A stretch of DNA of 64,000 bases from Mangifera indica (taxonomy: Eukaryota; Streptophyta; Magnoliopsida; Sapindales; Anacardiaceae), in the NCBI RefSeq assembly GCF_011075055.1, contig NC_058150.1, positions 13,917,408 to 13,981,407 of the forward strand, in the 5' to 3' direction. The notes under the pieces are model-generated. The model ran no database searches. It was not told the origin of the DNA and was given only the letters and a program-made list of their open reading frames with translations. This document shows, piece after piece, positions 36,966 through 48,472 of this stretch. Each line of letters begins with the position of its first letter. Within the stretch, counting starts at the first letter, position 1. Made by a program: the position numbers and the translations under genes.

Positions 36966-38609
36966 GAGTTTTGACTAGATTGGTTGGTTATATTAGTAAT
37001 ATTTATTGAAATAAATAAAATTATATATACATTAAATATATTTATTGGATAACTTTAAATACAAACGTTTTTGCCTATGGAGATTGAATAAGAGTATATG
37101 TATTATCAAAACGATAGCATGTTATCATATAATTGTTGGGTATTTTGTCTCAAATTTAAAATCACTTAATCATATAATAATATTTAATTATTAGTATATA
37201 TAATAATATTTAATTGTATTTATATCCAATTATATGCGAGAACACCCAAGTTATTGAGTTGCTTTTTCATCCTCAATAATTGATTTTTAATTATGATAAT
37301 GTCAATATGAGGATGAGAACAACAAACTTATTCTGTATTAAATATTTTAATCTTGTAATTTTACAAAAGTTTGAAAAAATTATTTCTCTATGTTTGTTGA
37401 ATTGTGTGCAATGTAACATGTTTTTGTTATTGAATTTCATTAAATTCATGTTAGTCCATTTTTAATTTTATGCTGTTTTTCTCTCCCACAACTAAAAGTC
37501 TCTTTTTAACTTTATTTGCTCCAAAAATAAAGAAAAAAGTTGACCATTTGTTTCTTGTCAATTAATGGGATGTATAAATCAAGATATTTATATATATGTA
37601 GAGGACCAGTCTTTGTTTATTTTCTTAGATGAATCTTCTACATATATGAGTGAAGAGGCTTGAAGGGATATCTAAGAATTTTTAAAACTTTCATTGTTAA
37701 CCATCTCGCAATCATGCCCCACTGTTTATATAAAGGACAAAAAATCCAGACGGGCAATCTTGATGAAAATAAATCTCAACCTCAGAAAAAGTAATAAGAA
37801 AACACATTTCGACTTTGGACACAACCATTTGCTGAAATATATTAGGGTATAACTATAAAAATTGAAATCTATATTAAGAGTGAATTTATTATATTTATAT
37901 TTTATTCATTTTATTAAGTCTATTTATTTTTATTAAATCACTTAAATTATTAGGTTTAACTATACGTGTTAGACTTATCGTTTGATTAAGTCCATTTGAA
38001 TAAATATATTGTCACTTATATCTAGTAATACTTTAAACTGTTAGATTCGTTATCTGAACGTTATAATATCTTGAATCTATAAGTGTAGAGATCGAAACTT
38101 ATATTATAAAAAATTGATTGATTTATGTTAAAGTTCTATCTACCACACTTATATACTACTTATTTATATTATTTTTATTAGACGTGAAATTTTAATCTCC
38201 AACACTATTAAATCTATCTCTTCTTTTAAACAGAGATAGTGAAGCCCAAAAAAATAAAGAGCTAATTCATAATTTGTACTAAAATTATACATATTATTTG
38301 TATACATATCATTACTCTCATCTAAATTTGATTGAGTCAAAATCCATTTGGAGCCTAAACAACATCATGTCGAATTGGGTTACTAACAAAACTAACAAAC
38401 TTCATAAACTTTTTATTTCTCTTATTCGCTTTTTTGTACGATTGGGACTAACATCCGTTAGTCAACAGTTTCTTTCCTTCTTGGTTGTTTTGAAAAACGT
38501 CATTCTTCGTAATCCCTCTCAAGTCAACAAATGTGACTTGTTGGATTACTTAATAAAACAATGAAAATAAATCCTTCCCGAACCAAAATGATAATAATTT
38601 AAAAAAAAA
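36966..38609. other. Intergenic, no gene seen
   Basis: AT-rich spacer. A frame at 38298-38564 has no recognisable similarity and no support from context. 37900-38220 has even, non-repetitive composition but is not identifiable. Confidence 0.45.
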
Positions 38610-38890
38610 TCTCTTTAAAATTGAGCTTCCACTTCTTTTATCAATAAAACTAAACCATCACTTTTGCCTGTTAAGATTCAATAAGAAATTCTATTGGAAA
38701 ATAAATTATTACTTCAACAAGAATCCTCCTTGAAACTGAAACATCATTTTCAATAAGAATCCTCACTAAGACTAAACCATCACTTTTGTTTATTCAATAA
38801 AAATTGCTTTTTGAGCTTCAACATGAAATCTTCCCTGAAACTAAACCATCATTTCAATAAGAATTGTCTTTCAAACCAAATCACTGCTTT
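38610..38890. repeat. Degenerate tandem repeat AAACCATCACTTTTG
   Basis: Four or five spaced copies of (CT)AAACCATCA(C)TTTTG followed by TTCAATAAGAATT, at about 38650, 38740, 38775, 38840 and 38875. It adjoins the 3' side of the Copia remnant and may derive from that element's untranslated region. Confidence 0.5.
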
Positions 38891-39795
38891 TGTTTATTCT
38901 GAATTGTTTTTAAGCAACATAATAGACTAACAACTTTCTTGTCATTGAAAAGCCTTTCTTCACTATATTCTTTGCTTTCTTCTATTATAGTTGTTACTAC
39001 ATTTGATTTTCCAACTACACACAATCGATTCCTCGACACTTCAAGCCTGGTTGTAGCTAAGGGTTTTGTAAATACATCAACCATCTGAAACTTAGTGGAA
39101 ACATATTGTATTGTCAACACATGCTCTCTAATGTAATTTACATTAATTTCTGTTTGCTTAATTTTGATGTTTAATGCATAATTTTGAAAAAAGGAATTTG
39201 CACTTTAATTATCACACCTGACCATTGCATGCTTTGAAAAAGAAATCTTAATTTCTATAAGTAAACTCTTAAACCATGCTATCTCAATTGTGACTTGACT
39301 TAGAGCCTTATAGTCTAACTTTGTGGAGGACAATTAGACAACTTCTTGTTTGAGAATTCTATTGTATAAGGTTTTGAACAAAATACACATAGTACCCTCT
39401 TGTATCGAGGGACCTTTTTACATAACTGCCATTGTAGAATAGAGGGAGCTTTAAAAATAGTTAGGTATTGAAGTGCCCCAATTGTGCTTCTATGAAGTGT
39501 TGGATCTTCAAACAAAGGACTATCTTCTACATGCAACTCAGTGTTGGCTACTATGGGTGTGACACATAACTTAATTTGCAACTTGCCTCTATGCCCTTAG
39601 AAGCAAGTCAAATGCATAATTGAGACTGATGTAAGCTTGATGTTGTTCTAGTTACTTCAAACATCAAAAACTAATTTAGTTCTCCTAAATTCTTTAGAGT
39701 AAACTGACAATTTATACTAGACACGAAACTCTAAATGTAGGTATTACTTGTTCCAATTAAGAAAATGTTATCCATACATAGATTAATGCATATAT
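38880..39795 (-). pseudogene. Copia pol remnant (end of RT and RNase H)
   Basis: Minus strand. From 39795 the reverse transcriptase tail survives (CQFTLKNLGELN then FEVTRTTSSLH). Next is the RT/RNase H connection at 39581-39315 (ELHVEDSPLFEDPTLHRSTI, GALQYLT) and the RNase H end at 39120-38881 (IQYVSTKFQMVDVFTKPL). Stops and a frameshift break it. No LTRs found, so it is an isolated fragment. Confidence 0.8.
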
Positions 39796-39798
39796 ATG

Positions 39799-39910
39799 TT
39801 GAAGATGCGTGGCAAGTGGAGGTTAAGATTGCATGAAAAAGGAATAATGACAAGAGAGGAGATTGAGGTTTTTATAAGGGAAGACATGGAAGGAGAGGAG
39901 TTGGAAATGA
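39799..39910 (+). pseudogene. UGT74 C-terminal relic
   Basis: About 110 bp match the end of exon 2 of the gene at 45592-46314. GTTGAAGATGCGTGG aligns with ATTGAAGATGTGTGG, then GAAAAAGGAATAATGACAAG with GAAAGGAATTGTGACAAG, then ATAAGGGAAGACATGGAAGG with ATAAGGGAAGTCATGGAAGG. A frameshift follows the DVWKVG position. It marks a lost UGT copy between the second and third genes, now abutting the Copia fragment. Confidence 0.8.
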
Positions 39911-40255
39911 CAAAGTCAGTGTCATGAACTACCAAAGGAAGATTGCCATAGGATGGAACTAGAAATGATAAGATTGACATTGGGAGACATTATAAATGAA
40001 AAGATTAGTGCTAGAAGGAGATGTTAGAGAGGAGACTAACGTGATATGAAGTAAAAAATGACAAGATCAATTTGGGAGGAGCTACTAGAAATGTTCTTGA
40101 TGACTAGGGTTTGTGATTAGGGTTTTTTTTTTGACCTCTCACCTTCCTGTTTTACTTGAGTATCACTTTGGCCCCTACAAACATAAAAAAAAAAAAAAGT
40201 AAAACAAAAGAGGCAAAATCACCTATAAACATTTTAAATCTCCTACCTGTGAGCT

Positions 40256-40850
40256 GTTGACTTAAACTTATTGGGTTTTTAGTAATTTAACAGAGTTTTG
40301 GGGAGATTTTAGACATTTTGCATGAGAAGGGCAGTAAAGTCATTTTATGGAAATTAGTTTTAATTAAAAACAAGTTATAAAACCTATATTATTACTTTAG
40401 ACGAGCCTGGAAGCTATCTTTTTCTATTTCCCTGTGTTCTCTCTACTAGGGTTTATAGGAAATGCATAAATCTACTGTTTTTTCTTAGATCTAGCTGTAT
40501 AAACTCTTGAATCAGTGTATATGGTCGCTATGATGCTCAGGTTTAGGAAGGATTTGAGTTGGCAAGGCTGGATTCATTTCCGTTTGTGTCTATAATGTTA
40601 GACTGGCTTTTGAATCTGTAAGTTGTACAATATTCTTATTGATTAGTGGATTTGCTAGAAGATTCCTCTGCCTTGAATGTAGTGTTCTAATCTTTTGAAC
40701 CTGTACCAAGTAAATTTGGTGTATTGATTTGTGTATGGTTTATTTTATGATTCTTATGCAATTTTTGACTAAAAAATTATCTGAATCTTTGATTAATATT
40801 CAAACTTGGTAACAATAAAACCTTAACACTACCTTTTGATAAATTGGTTT
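40256..40850. other. Unclassified ~600-bp insertion in block B
   Basis: Present here but absent at the matching place in B' (about 58848). It has mixed base composition, a CTATTTCCCTGTGTTCTCTC and CTAGGGTTTATAGG stretch, and no open frame. No terminal repeats or clear target duplication were found. Confidence 0.45.
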
Positions 40851-42607
40851 GATTATTGATTGATCCAAATTGACCCTTTCACCTAGTCAATACTTGATCT
40901 AGATATGAAAACAATGCTTAAAATATTAATTTTGTCTTTTTATATAAATTATTTTAAATTTTAAATTTTAAATATTTCTTACTCTTATATGTCTATAAAA
41001 TATTCACGTTTCATGTGAGAGACCTCAATAAAAAGTATTAGATAGTTTATTAGATAATATAAAACATATATATTTTTTGTTTTCAAGTTGTTTACATAAG
41101 CGATGAGATCAAGAAGTTTGTTTCTTACAGAATGACTATGGTTGCTGTATATCAATCGATGAACCCATTATTGAAATTACTCAGAATATTCTTTGCTAGT
41201 TTCTAGAATTAATCTATTTCACTGGTGACAAGGCAACCAACATTTCTTGTGTAATTGATTTTGTTTTTAATTCTTTGACGGCACACAATATTGCGACTCA
41301 TGAATACATTATTTGGGTTGCGCATAGAAAACATCCCCACCCCCCCACCAATTTGGTTCGTTTTTTCTAAATTAAAAGTTGCGGCACTGCCGTTATGCTT
41401 TTATCAGATATATAGTTGGTCAATACTCAATAGAGATATTTCACCCAATATAAGTTTATACACATCTATGATCCCTATTTGTTGATTAAAATGGACAAGG
41501 TGGTTATTCCAATCAAAATTAAAATTTTATTTTAATCCATGTTGGTTTGTACTGATAGAGTTTGCACAAATAAGAACTACATTGAATAGTGGCAGAATTC
41601 AATGCAAAAGATTATGAAAATGACAAGATTTTTAATGTGATTTGGTTATGTTATTAGTTAGGATAAGGAAATTTTATGGAGTTATAATATGTATAACACC
41701 CCTAGTTGATAGTTCAATCCATTGTAAAAATATTGTTTACTTTAGACACATAGACTATCATAGTTTTGCTTTTGTACTTTGCAACTCAAAACGCTTTTTT
41801 ATAGCTTGAGAAGCCTATATATTATTTAACCAGTTTCATTTTCTCATTTTTAAATGATATGAGATACAAACATATGTTCGATATCTCTCTTATGTTTTGT
41901 GGATGTGAGAGTCATCTAAGGGTCTGATAATATGAATGTTAAAAAGTAAGAAGCAACAAATTGGAAATGACCTTAGACCTCTATATAATCTTAAATGTAT
42001 GGAACTCGACCTTTTGATTACAGGTGCAAAAGAATACCAAAATTGCAATATCATGAATCCTCACAATTGTAGTAATTATTGGTCAATTGTATGCACCAAT
42101 ATGATAAGTGAGTAATTCTACTTCAATTACAATTGTTGATATCATATAAAATTATCATAGAAAGTGGTTCCAGGATAATAGAAAAATTGCAACTTCATAT
42201 TGAGGAGATTGACGAAACATTAACAAGTGTCTGCTCCTATCCTTCTTGATGTCTCTAGATGGTAAAGTCCTCTGTCTGTTTATATTTTGGCGATACACCT
42301 GATTACTAATCGTGTACCTTGTCATTATTTGATGACTAATCACCTTTTAAATATTAAATCTATGAGTTTGATTGAAAATAAGTTTTGATGGTATAATAAT
42401 TCATATGTAATATGAATATTTTAGATAAACAAAAAATATTATTAATTATATAAAATTAAATTCTTAACTTCATATTTCAAATGACGTATATGATGATGTA
42501 GACAAATGTATCGTCTTAATGTAGCTTGTCGAAATAAATGAAATTTGTATTTTCTCGTAAACATTGTTTTGGTTAATCATTGGCAAGCTTTTTAGTGTGT
42601 GTATGCG

Positions 42608-42617
42608 TATATATATA
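42608..42617 (+). promoter_or_regulatory. TATA box of the third UGT
   Basis: TATATATATA about 45 bp before the ATG, which would leave a very short 5' leader. In block B' the aligned site has expanded into a TA microsatellite. Confidence 0.45.
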
Positions 42618-42660
42618 CATGTGGTGACTCTGAAGTCGAAGAAAGACATAAGAGTCATTA

Positions 42661-45600
42661 ATGGAGAAAATAGAGCAAAGAGCACGCAGTGGAACTCATA
42701 TCTTATGTCTCACATATCCTACACAAGGTCACATCAACCCTCTCATTCAATTCTGCAAGCGCTTGGCCTCAAAGGGTCTCAGGGTGACGATAATCTCCAC
42801 CAAATCATTCCCATCGAAGCTCATCCAAACACAGAACGGCTTCCTCACTGTTGAGCACATCTCCGACGGGTTCAAAGACGGCGAAACACTAAACGCCGAC
42901 AGCTTCATAATTCGTTACAAGGTCTCCGTTTCCAAAAGCCTGGCGGAGTTCATCGAGAAGCAACTTAGTTCTGAGTTTCCTCCTAAGGTTCTCATTTATG
43001 ACTCGCTTGCACCGTGGGCTCTTGACGTCGCAAGAAGATTTGGCATCGATGGAGCGCCATTTTTCACTCAACCTTGGTGTGTTAATGTGGTTTATTATCA
43101 TTTTTGTAAAGGGACGTTCAAAGTTCCTTTAGAAGAGCCGACGTTGAAGTTGCCATCGATGCCACCGTTGAGGGTCAATGATCTACCGTCATTTCTTGAA
43201 GGAAATGGGTCTTTCCTAAGTTTGAGAGACTTGGTCGTTGATCAGTTTTCCAATATTGAAGAAGCAAAGTGGATTTTGTGTAACTCGTTCGATAAGCTTG
43301 AAGATGAGGTAAATTTAATTAATTTATACACTATTTACCATCTGTTTATGGACTATTTACGATTAATTTATGAATGAAATTATATATATTTATTATAGAT
43401 ACATAAATAAATATATATTTAAAATATGTCATTATATAATTAAATAATTTTGAATTAAAAATAAAATAATATCAAATTACATAATAATATATATAAATAT
43501 ATATATATTTATATACTTAAAATAAGTATATATAATATTGCCCTTAATTTATAAACTATTTGCTGTCTGTTTTTAGCCTCAACGATTTTCGTTTACCCTC
43601 AAACTTTACAGTTGATACTTTTTCACCTTCTTTCTTTTACTCTCAAACTTTAAAAAGGAGACCTTTTCACTTTATATTAAATTTTGTTAGTAAATTTCTT
43701 TAGTTTTTCAGGATAAACACACAAATAATAATAATAATAATAATAATACCTTTTATTCTTTTCAATATTTAAAGAAACTAAATAATATCTTGCCTCCTAA
43801 CTTTATATTTTCATTCATTGTTTATATTAATTTTATGATTAGTAATTATAAAAATAAGTTTAAAAGATTATTATAATTAGTGATCATGAAAGTTGACGAG
43901 ATTACAATCGCATTTGAATAGAATGATTCAGTTAGAATCATATTAAAATACTATGATTAAATCAAAATCGCATAATTGTTGTTAGCAAAGTTCACCATTG
44001 TGATTATTTAAATTTTTTAAATTTATTTTTTTGAATTTTGATTTTTTTAATTGAAAATAAGGATGCACATGATAAACATTTAAGTTGGTAAAAGAAAATA
44101 TAAATTCTTTATATTAGAGGTGTTGGTAACATTAATAATAAAAAACATATATATATATATATATTTATTTATAAACTGATGAAAATACTTTTTGATCGAA
44201 TTTAAATCGAAGGGGTGATAACGTTGTTAGGGAAAAATTGGATGGGAATTTGTTGCTGTCCCTAGTGAGATGACATAATTTCTAAGATTGAAAGTACTCG
44301 CGCACATGATTTTGACATTTTGAATATTGGGCTCTTCCATACTTTATTTACATAAGCAGTGATGCTATGGAGTTTGTTTCTTATCATTTGTCGGTATGCT
44401 TTTAAAAGATATTGGACACTAATAATGACTTATTGTCAAAACTTCTATTTTGCTTCTCAATTCTTGATTATGACACATAATCCGGCAAATTCTTCATATC
44501 TAGATGAAGAAGGAATGCAACAAGGAAAGTTGACTGTCTTGAGAATCAGATTGGTCAACTTTTGGGTTAATATTTTGGGGATAAGTGTAAGAAAAAATCT
44601 TATTGGAGTGTTGAACTAATGGTTCAATTATGTGAGGAAAGTTTGTTAGGTTGTCTCACATCAGTTGGAAAAAGATAAATTGTATAAGTGCAAGGAAAAA
44701 CCTCACCATTTGAAGTTTTTTTAGGGTGGAAGAGATCCATATAACACCTAACTATATCTTCTCCTTTTGAAAGATAAAAATGATCATGAAATTGAATTTG
44801 GTTTTTCTAATAAATTGATTTAATCTTATTTTTGTATGTAGAAGTTGGACTATCATTATGAATAGAAATTAATTTTGTTGGGTTATCTCATATCATTTAG
44901 GGAAGATGTTAGTTGTTAGTGTATAAGTGTAAGTGAAAGTCTCACCCTTTTAACTAGTTTTTAGGGTAAGAGAGATTAAATACCACTTAACAATATTATC
45001 GAAGTTCAGTTGCAACAACTTTACCCAAGAGTTTATGGGAATAATTGGCTAAAGTGAAGGTCCAACTAATAGCCTACTGCCTTTTTAGATGATTAGTTGG
45101 TTAGTTGGAAGGTTGTTAGGTTGTCTCACTTTGGTTAGGGAAGGAGTTAGGGATTACTATGAGGGAAAATCTCACCTCTTCATCATACTTTTGGGTTGGA
45201 GAAACCCAATAACGCCTAACAAATTTAAACTCAAGTTGGTTAAGCTTTGTGGTAGGTTATGTATTTGATGAGCTAACAAAGTATATAGACATGGATACAA
45301 ACATGTTATCATATAACCGAGTAATTTGAATTTGATATAAAATAACATTCAATTTCATGATAACACTTCATCGTTTATACTTGTATTTATATGCATTATA
45401 AGTACACATAATATTACTCTTTTTCTTATATTGAAATACAAAATTGGCTCTTGTATATGTATGTAACAATTTAGATATAACTTCATTATATAATTAAGTA
45501 AACTTGGCAATTTTTTTTTTTATTTGCATTCTAATATAATTAAGTTGGAGATTTTCCTAAGTAATCAATTTATAAATTTTCTATTATGCAGCTAGTGAAA

Positions 45601-46314
45601 TGGGTGGCAAGTAAATACCCAATCTTCACAACGGGTCCAACCATTCCATCCATGTACTTAGACAAGAGAATGGAGAATGATAAAGACTATGGCATGAGCT
45701 TCTTCAATCAAAACACTGACACTTGCATCACATGGCTAGACTCCAGGGAGACTAGCTCCGTAGTGTATGTATCATTTGGAAGCATAGCAGCCTTAGAAAA
45801 AGAGCAAATGGAGGAACTAGCATGGGGGCTTAAGAGGAGCAACTGCAACTTCTTGTGGGTGGTGAGGGAAAAAGAATCTGGAAAGCTTCCTGAAAATTTC
45901 TCTGATGAAACTTCTGCGAAGGGTTTGGTTGTGAGTTGGTGTCCTCAACTTGAAGTTCTAGCTCACAAGTCAGTGGGTTGTTTCATGACACATTGCGGAT
46001 GGAACTCGACGCTCGAGGCCTTGAGCTTGGGGGTGCCAATGGTGGCGATGCCACAATTTTCGGATCAAACAACTAATGCTAAGTTTATTGAAGATGTGTG
46101 GAAGGTGGGTGTTAGAGTAAGAGTCAATGAGAAAGGAATTGTGACAAGAGAGGACATTGAGGTGTGCATAAGGGAAGTCATGGAAGGAGAGAAATCAGAG
46201 GAGTTGAGAAAGAATTCTGAGAAGTGGAAGAAACTGGCCAAAGAGGCTGTGGATGAAGGTGGAAGCTCTGATAGGAATATTGAAGAACTTGCTGCAAAAG
46301 TTGTATGCAATTGA
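42661..46314 (+). CDS. UDP-glycosyltransferase, UGT74E-like
   Basis: Exons 42661-43308 (216 codons) and 45592-46314 (240 codons plus TGA). The phase-0 intron is 2,283 bp (GAG|GTAAAT to TATGCAG). 456 aa. Catalytic H24 in TQGHINP and D114 in IYDSLAPW. The PSPG box has the canonical THCGWNST and ends FSDQ, favouring UDP-glucose. VVYYHFCKG, VDQFSNIEEA and the LCNSFDKLEDE exon end resemble UGT74E. A known Arabidopsis UGT74E member glucosylates indole-3-butyric acid; members in other plants act on terpenoids, so the acceptor is open. It is clearly diverged from the two UGT74F-like genes upstream but shares their intron position and length, so the cluster joins two old UGT74 lineages. The intron holds an array of three TRIM-like LTRs. 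No break seen. Confidence 0.93.
44644..45221 (+). mobile_element. Three tandem TRIM-like LTRs in the UGT intron
   Basis: Copies at 44644-44752, 44876-44992 and 45114-45221. Each starts TGTTRGG and TCTCA(C/T), holds an A-rich GTATAAGTG segment, CTCACC and TTTTAGGGT-like words, and ends with CTAAC/TTAACA, the inverse of its start. Spacers of about 123 and 121 bp carry no frame. The layout LTR-spacer-LTR-spacer-LTR suits a terminal-repeat retrotransposon in miniature that recombined. The copies are well diverged, so old. Confidence 0.6.
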
Positions 46315-47895
46315 TTCTAAAGTATATATTATAAGATGAATAACGTTACATGTATTACATAATTAGGTATATATATAGATGATATATCATTATACGATTA
46401 ACTGTTATTTTATTATTAATTTAAACTCATTTAATTATATGATAACACATCGTGTATGTACTTAATTGTATGTTCAAAACTGTCTGATGAATAGTTCTAT
46501 TGTATAAGTATTTAATTATGGATTAAAGTATGTACAGGAAGTTTGTTGTTTTATATAAAAAAAAAAAGGGTTGACAGAATTTCAGATTTTGTAACCCGAT
46601 TATCTAATTTTTGTTGTATTATGGTTGGTTATTTAGTCTAGCTCCTTTGTGATATGTTTAGCTGCTCGTGATTCATTGGGACTGGTGGGCTGCTTTGTAG
46701 CTTTCTAACTTCTCTTCTCGACCCTCTTTTGATTGGGGATATCTTTTAAGTTCAAGCTCACATAAGACCCATGACACCAAAGAGGTGAATTGTAATTAAT
46801 CTCTTAGAGGTGAACATTAACGATAGATTAGTAAATTGTTGATAAATCTTTAAACGTAGAGATAAACTGTCAAACTTTCATTTAAGTTTAACTTATTTGA
46901 GTCAATAATGAATTTAAAACTAAATCAGCTTAGTTCGTATTTTATCCCTAGTTTTGGTTGATTAAAAAAGAATGTAAATAAATAACAGGGATGCAATCAC
47001 ACACTAATTTATTGTGATTCGATAAAACAAGTGTATCTGTATGAACTATAGATCACCAATAGATAATTAATACAAACTTATAGGTTATGTTGAACCTTTG
47101 AAACCTTTTTACCACTTTATCATCAAACTCTAAAATCTTTCTACCACTCTCAGTTTATGTGGTCAATTTCAGAGAGAAATTTCTATTATATTTGATTTTC
47201 CCCCACTTTCCACTTTTGTACTATTTTTATATTATTTTAATACTTGACATAACATAATGTTATGCATATCTAATTTTAAGTATTTAATTAGGTATTTAAA
47301 TAGTATATCATTGAATCATATAGTAACATATTATTTAGATAATTAATTAAATATTTAAATTAGGTACACATAGTTTTATTATTTTATATATAATCTTCTA
47401 CCATTATATTATATCCTGTTTATGGTGGTTGATGACATCTATATAGTCCATTCTTTGAACAAACTGCTCTTTCTTAATTTATATCTACAAATTAAGTGTG
47501 TGAGGGTGTGACGGGTCAAGTGTGATAGATAGAGTTAATTGTGTTCTCGGATTTCTGATTTATCAAGCCAACTTGTCTTCTCAATAGGTTCCACAATCAT
47601 ATGATTAATTAATTCTTCGAGGTTAAAGTTGGAATTCCAAAAAAATTGATGTTATAGATACAAAACACCATAATTTTATCTATAGTTAGATTAAAATTGA
47701 ACTTGAGTTTAACTAGATTATTTAGTGGACCAGTCCAAGCTTGAACCTAAAAAAATTATTTTGGATTTTGGATAATTCTGAAATGAGAAAAAAAAATTAT
47801 TCAATTATAAATTATTATTTTAGTTTTTACAGATACATTTGTATAATGTATTTATATATATAATTTTATTTATATTTGTAAAGGATGTAAGGAGC
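46315..47895. other. Intergenic, no gene seen
   Basis: AT-rich sequence downstream of the third UGT. It contains no usable frame. TATATAATTTTATTTATATT-type words at 47800-47880 resemble the repeats at 49425 and 49970. Confidence 0.45.
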
Positions 47896-47903
47896 CTTGG
47901 GAA

Positions 47904-48464
47904 TAAAGATGACAATTCAGACTCGATTTTAGGGGCTTCGATCGTAACAGGGAGGAGATTCCCCGATAGAAATGAAGAAGTTGAAGGGGAAGGGGATAAG
48001 GATAGGGATAGGGATAGGAATGAAAAAAATTCCCGTAATCAAGGATGGGGATACATGTGTCCCCTCCCCGCCCCACCCCACCTTGCCCCTTTCCTGCCCT
48101 GCTCCTGTCTCCGTCCCTTTATATTAATATATTTACTTAAAATATTAATATATCTTTATAATTTTAGGTCATTTATGTTTTTAAAATTTATTTAGGTTTT
48201 TATTGTGTATATTAAAATAGTTAATATATTATATTTGTGACATTTGAAATAGTATATTGATTTTAATTTTACTTAATTTTGTCATTTAATGTATTTATAT
48301 TGTGTTTAGAGGATATAACGTGGAGATTTTTCTTTATGGGAAGGGGATAAAAAATCATTTTGATCCCTGTAATAGGGACGGCTGAGGACAAGGATTGATA
48401 TCTCCTACAGAGATAAAGACGGGGATTGAAATCCCCTTTCTACCCCTCCCTGTTGCCATTCCTA
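47904..48464. mobile_element. Non-autonomous hAT element
   Basis: 561 bp, TAAAGATGACAA at the left and inverted TAGGAATGGCAA at the right, with target duplication CTTGGGAA (47896-47903) / CTTGAGAA (48465-48472). GC-rich subterminal arms with GGGGATAAGGATAGGG and CCCCTCCCCGCCCC, AT-rich core. Frames through it are by-products. Confidence 0.8.
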
Positions 48465-48472
48465 CTTGAGAA

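Larger units (their letters stand above)
39988..42990 (+). repeat. Segmental duplication block B
   Basis: Collinear with 58620-61364 (B'). Shared landmarks: GATCAATTTGGGAGGAGCTA (40065 / 58701), TTTACATAAGCGATGAGATC (41091 / 59094), CATTATTGAAATTACTCAGA (41166 / 59168), AATAAGAACTACATTGAATA (41568 / 59526), then the UGT start. Between landmarks I see no gene. Confidence 0.82.

Noticed and set aside
38298..38564. 88-codon frame downstream of the second UGT
   Set aside because: No recognised similarity, AT-biased residues, and no neighbouring signals; expected by chance in this length of spacer.
47990..48030. GGGATAGGGATAGG runs resembling interstitial telomere repeats
   Set aside because: The plant telomere unit is TTTAGGG; these runs lie in the GC-rich arm of a hAT element and are irregular.
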